Source: Streptosporangiaceae bacterium
GTDB lineage: Bacteria; Actinomycetota; Actinomycetes; Streptosporangiales; Streptosporangiaceae
Assembly: GCA_030045295.1 (NCBI GenBank)
Contig: JASIGD010000072.1
Span: 1-6,617 of the forward strand
Length of the DNA: 6,617 nt
Direction of reading: 5' to 3'
Translations under genes and position numbers: made by a program
The notes under the pieces: generated by a model
What the model was told of the DNA's origin: nothing
The model's input: the letters and a program-made list of their open reading frames with translations, nothing else
Databases searched by the model: none
Part shown: positions 5,276 to 6,617 of the stretch, one piece after another
Numbering within the stretch: the first letter of the stretch is position 1
Layout: each line of letters opens with the position of its first letter

Positions 5276-6469
5276 ATGAGCGAACCACGTCAGCCGGTCA
5301 TTGTCGGCGGCGCGAGGACACCGGTGGGCCGCCTGCTCGGATCCCTCGCCAGCAAGTCTGCCAGCGAACTCGGCGGCATCGCCATCGCCGCCGCCTTGGA
5401 CCGCGCGGGCGTGCGGCCGGATGAGGTCGAGTACGTGATCATGGGGCAGGTCCTGCAGGCCGGCGCCGGCCAGATCACCGCCCGGCAGGCCGCCGTCGCG
5501 GCGGGCATCGGCATGAGCGTCCCGGCGCTGACCGTCAACAAGGTCTGCCTGTCAGGCCTGGACGCCATCGCTCTCGCGTCGCAGCTGATCAGGCTGGGCG
5601 AGTACGACGTCATCGTGGCCGGCGGCATGGAGTCCATGACGCGCGCCCCGCACCTGCTGCCGAACTCCCGGGCCGGCTTCAAGTACGGTCCCGTCGAGCT
5701 GCAGGACTCGATGGCCCTCGACGGCCTGACCGATGCCTTCGACCACCTGTCCATGGGTGAGTCCACCGAGAACAGCGGGCGCAAGCTCGGCATCACGCGG
5801 CAGGAGCAGGACGAATTCGCGGCCATGTCTCACCAGCGCGCCGCCGCGGCCACCAAGAACGGCCTGTTCGCCGCCGAGATCGTACCCGTCCCCGTCGCGC
5901 AGCGCGGCGGTGATCAGCTGACCGTGACCGAGGACGAGGGCATCCGGGCCGGCACCACCGCCGAGGCGCTGGCCAAGCTCAAGCCCGCGTTCAGCAAGGA
6001 CGGCACGATCACCGCGGGAACCGCGTCGCAGATCTCCGACGGCGCCGCCGCCGTCGTGGTGATGTCCGCCGAAGCCGCCGGGCGGGCCGGGGCGCAGGTC
6101 CTCGCCGAGATCGGCGCGCACGGCAACGTCGCGGGCCCCGACAATTCGCTGCAGTCCCAGCCGTCCAACGCCATCAAGCAGGCCCTGGCCAAGGCCGGGC
6201 AGACGGTGGCCGACCTCGACCTGATCGAGATCAACGAAGCGTTCGCGCAGGTCGCGATCCAGTCCATGCGGGACCTGGGCGTCGGCCCCGACATCGTCAA
6301 CGTCGACGGCGGCGCGATCGCGATCGGCCACCCGATCGGAGCCTCCGGCGCCAGGATCGCGGTGCACCTGTGCTACGAGCTGGGTCGGCGCGGGGGCGGG
6401 CTCGGCGCCGCAGGCCTGTGCGGCGGCGGCGGCCAGGGAGAGGCGCTCCTGCTGCGGGTTCGTGGCTAA
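5276..6469 (+). CDS. Acetyl-CoA C-acetyltransferase (thiolase)
   Basis: This 397-residue protein is the normal length for a biosynthetic-type cytosolic thiolase, which condenses two acetyl-CoA to acetoacetyl-CoA or runs in reverse. The nucleophile C91 lies in NKVCLSG, GGMESMT at 116-122, NEAF at 320-323, H352 in GHPIGASG and the second catalytic C382 in CGGGGQG, so all four active-site motifs are intact. ATG 5276 ([10 protein letters not shown]) is preferred because the family starts there and a -10 box sits just upstream. ATG 5240 would add 12 residues unlike the family. The gene is divergent from the epimerase, and its stop overlaps the next plus-strand start. The pairing with the epimerase suggests acyl-CoA or ethylmalonyl/propionate metabolism. 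Chain-length specificity (acetoacetyl versus longer 3-ketoacyl substrates) cannot be fixed from the sequence. Confidence 0.94.
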   Translation: MSEPRQPVIVGGARTPVGRLLGSLASKSASELGGIAIAAALDRAGVRPDEVEYVIMGQVLQAGAGQITARQAAVAAGIGMSVPALTVNKVCLSGLDAIALASQLIRLGEYDVIVAGGMESMTRAPHLLPNSRAGFKYGPVELQDSMALDGLTDAFDHLSMGESTENSGRKLGITRQEQDEFAAMSHQRAAAATKNGLFAAEIVPVPVAQRGGDQLTVTEDEGIRAGTTAEALAKLKPAFSKDGTITAGTASQISDGAAAVVVMSAEAAGRAGAQVLAEIGAHGNVAGPDNSLQSQPSNAIKQALAKAGQTVADLDLIEINEAFAQVAIQSMRDLGVGPDIVNVDGGAIAIGHPIGASGARIAVHLCYELGRRGGGLGAAGLCGGGGQGEALLLRVRG

Positions 6470-6617
6470 CCCCGCCGCGGCCGAAACCGGGACCGCCGAA
6501 ACTAGGACCGCCGAAACTAGGATCGCCGAAACTAGGACCGCCGAAACCGGGACCGCCGAAACCGGGACCGCCGAAACCGCCGCCGCGGCCGAGACCGGGA
6601 CCGCCGAAACCGGCGCC
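6462..6617 (+). CDS. Start of a downstream gene with AETGT repeats (runs off right edge)
   Basis: GTG 6462 lies inside the last thiolase codons, in a different frame, and overlaps the thiolase TAA. From it a frame stays open to the window end: [11 protein letters not shown], then repeated [10 protein letters not shown] and AETGT pentapeptides, 52 codons in all. The 8-bp overlap suggests translational coupling. The ribosome site is weak (GCGGG just upstream). The visible part is only repeat, so it gives no function. In actinobacteria the gene after this thiolase is, as I recall, often meaB, the GTPase chaperone of methylmalonyl-CoA mutase. If so, this would be an unusual repeat-extended N-terminus, or the true start lies beyond the window and the repeat is intergenic. 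Confidence 0.45.
   Translation, partial: MANPAAAETGTAETRTAETRIAETRTAETGTAETGTAETAAAAETGTAETGA
6480..6617 (+). repeat. 15-bp tandem repeat, about nine units
   Basis: Units of GCCGAAACCGGGACC and the variant GCCGAAACTAGGACC follow one another from 6480. There are six full units to 6569, a partial unit and a GCCGCCGCG interruption (6570-6587), then two more units to the edge. The last unit ends in GCGCC. The array continues or ends outside the window. One frame reads [10 protein letters not shown] and another PPKPG-like, while the third is closed by the TAG in the variant units. The minus strand could read GGPGF. Confidence 0.9.

Noticed and set aside
5552..6367. 271-residue minus-strand frame opposite the thiolase
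   Set aside because: It is an Asp/Gly/Arg-rich shadow of a gene whose catalytic motifs are all intact.
6480..6617. CRISPR array at the right edge
   Set aside because: The 15-bp units are directly abutting with no unique spacers, so this is a minisatellite.

Overview
The window is very GC-rich and its densely packed genes carry actinobacterial hallmarks: GTG starts, weak or absent Shine-Dalgarno sites, a class F-type sortase, and a Scy/FilP/DivIVA-like coiled-coil protein beside methylmalonyl-CoA epimerase and thiolase genes. It most likely comes from a filamentous or Streptosporangiales/Streptomycetales-like actinomycete chromosome. No tRNA, rRNA, CRISPR array, insertion sequence or phage gene was seen.

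Left part (1-2037, minus strand): two membrane-anchored surface proteins in tandem. A sortase-like transpeptidase (754-1878) is followed by the 5' half of an exported protein of unknown function that runs off the left edge (1-485). Each gene has its own upstream region, and the two regions are diverged copies of the same roughly 135-bp block, covering the promoter, the ribosome binding site and the first codons. The two proteins also share a motif just before the membrane segment (WGRVLATT, then SRRL). In the downstream gene the start inherited with this block leads into an in-frame stop.

Middle (2038-3066): a small YfcE/MJ0936-type metallophosphoesterase on the plus strand, divergent from the sortase, converges with a small nitroreductase on the minus strand, 24 bp apart.

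Right part (3113-6617): a 490-residue coiled-coil protein (minus) has a short DivIVA-like N-terminus, about 19 eleven-residue repeats, a Pro/Ala-rich tail and an acidic WW terminus. It is followed by methylmalonyl-CoA epimerase (minus), a divergent acetyl-CoA acetyltransferase (plus), and the start of one more plus-strand gene that overlaps the thiolase stop and opens with an AETGT pentapeptide repeat. As I recall, Streptomyces coelicolor has the same arrangement around scy/filP, epimerase and thiolase, and this is the best clue that the coiled-coil protein belongs to the polar-growth scaffold group. The epimerase and thiolase act in acyl-CoA metabolism (propionyl/methylmalonyl-CoA and acetoacetyl-CoA). 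By context the last gene could be the mutase chaperone GTPase MeaB, but its visible part is only repeat.

The main points for a second look are the duplicated promoter-plus-N-terminal module, the interrupted 5' end of the left-edge gene, the long hendecad array, and two independent 15-bp minisatellites that each encode pentapeptides right at a protein N-terminus.
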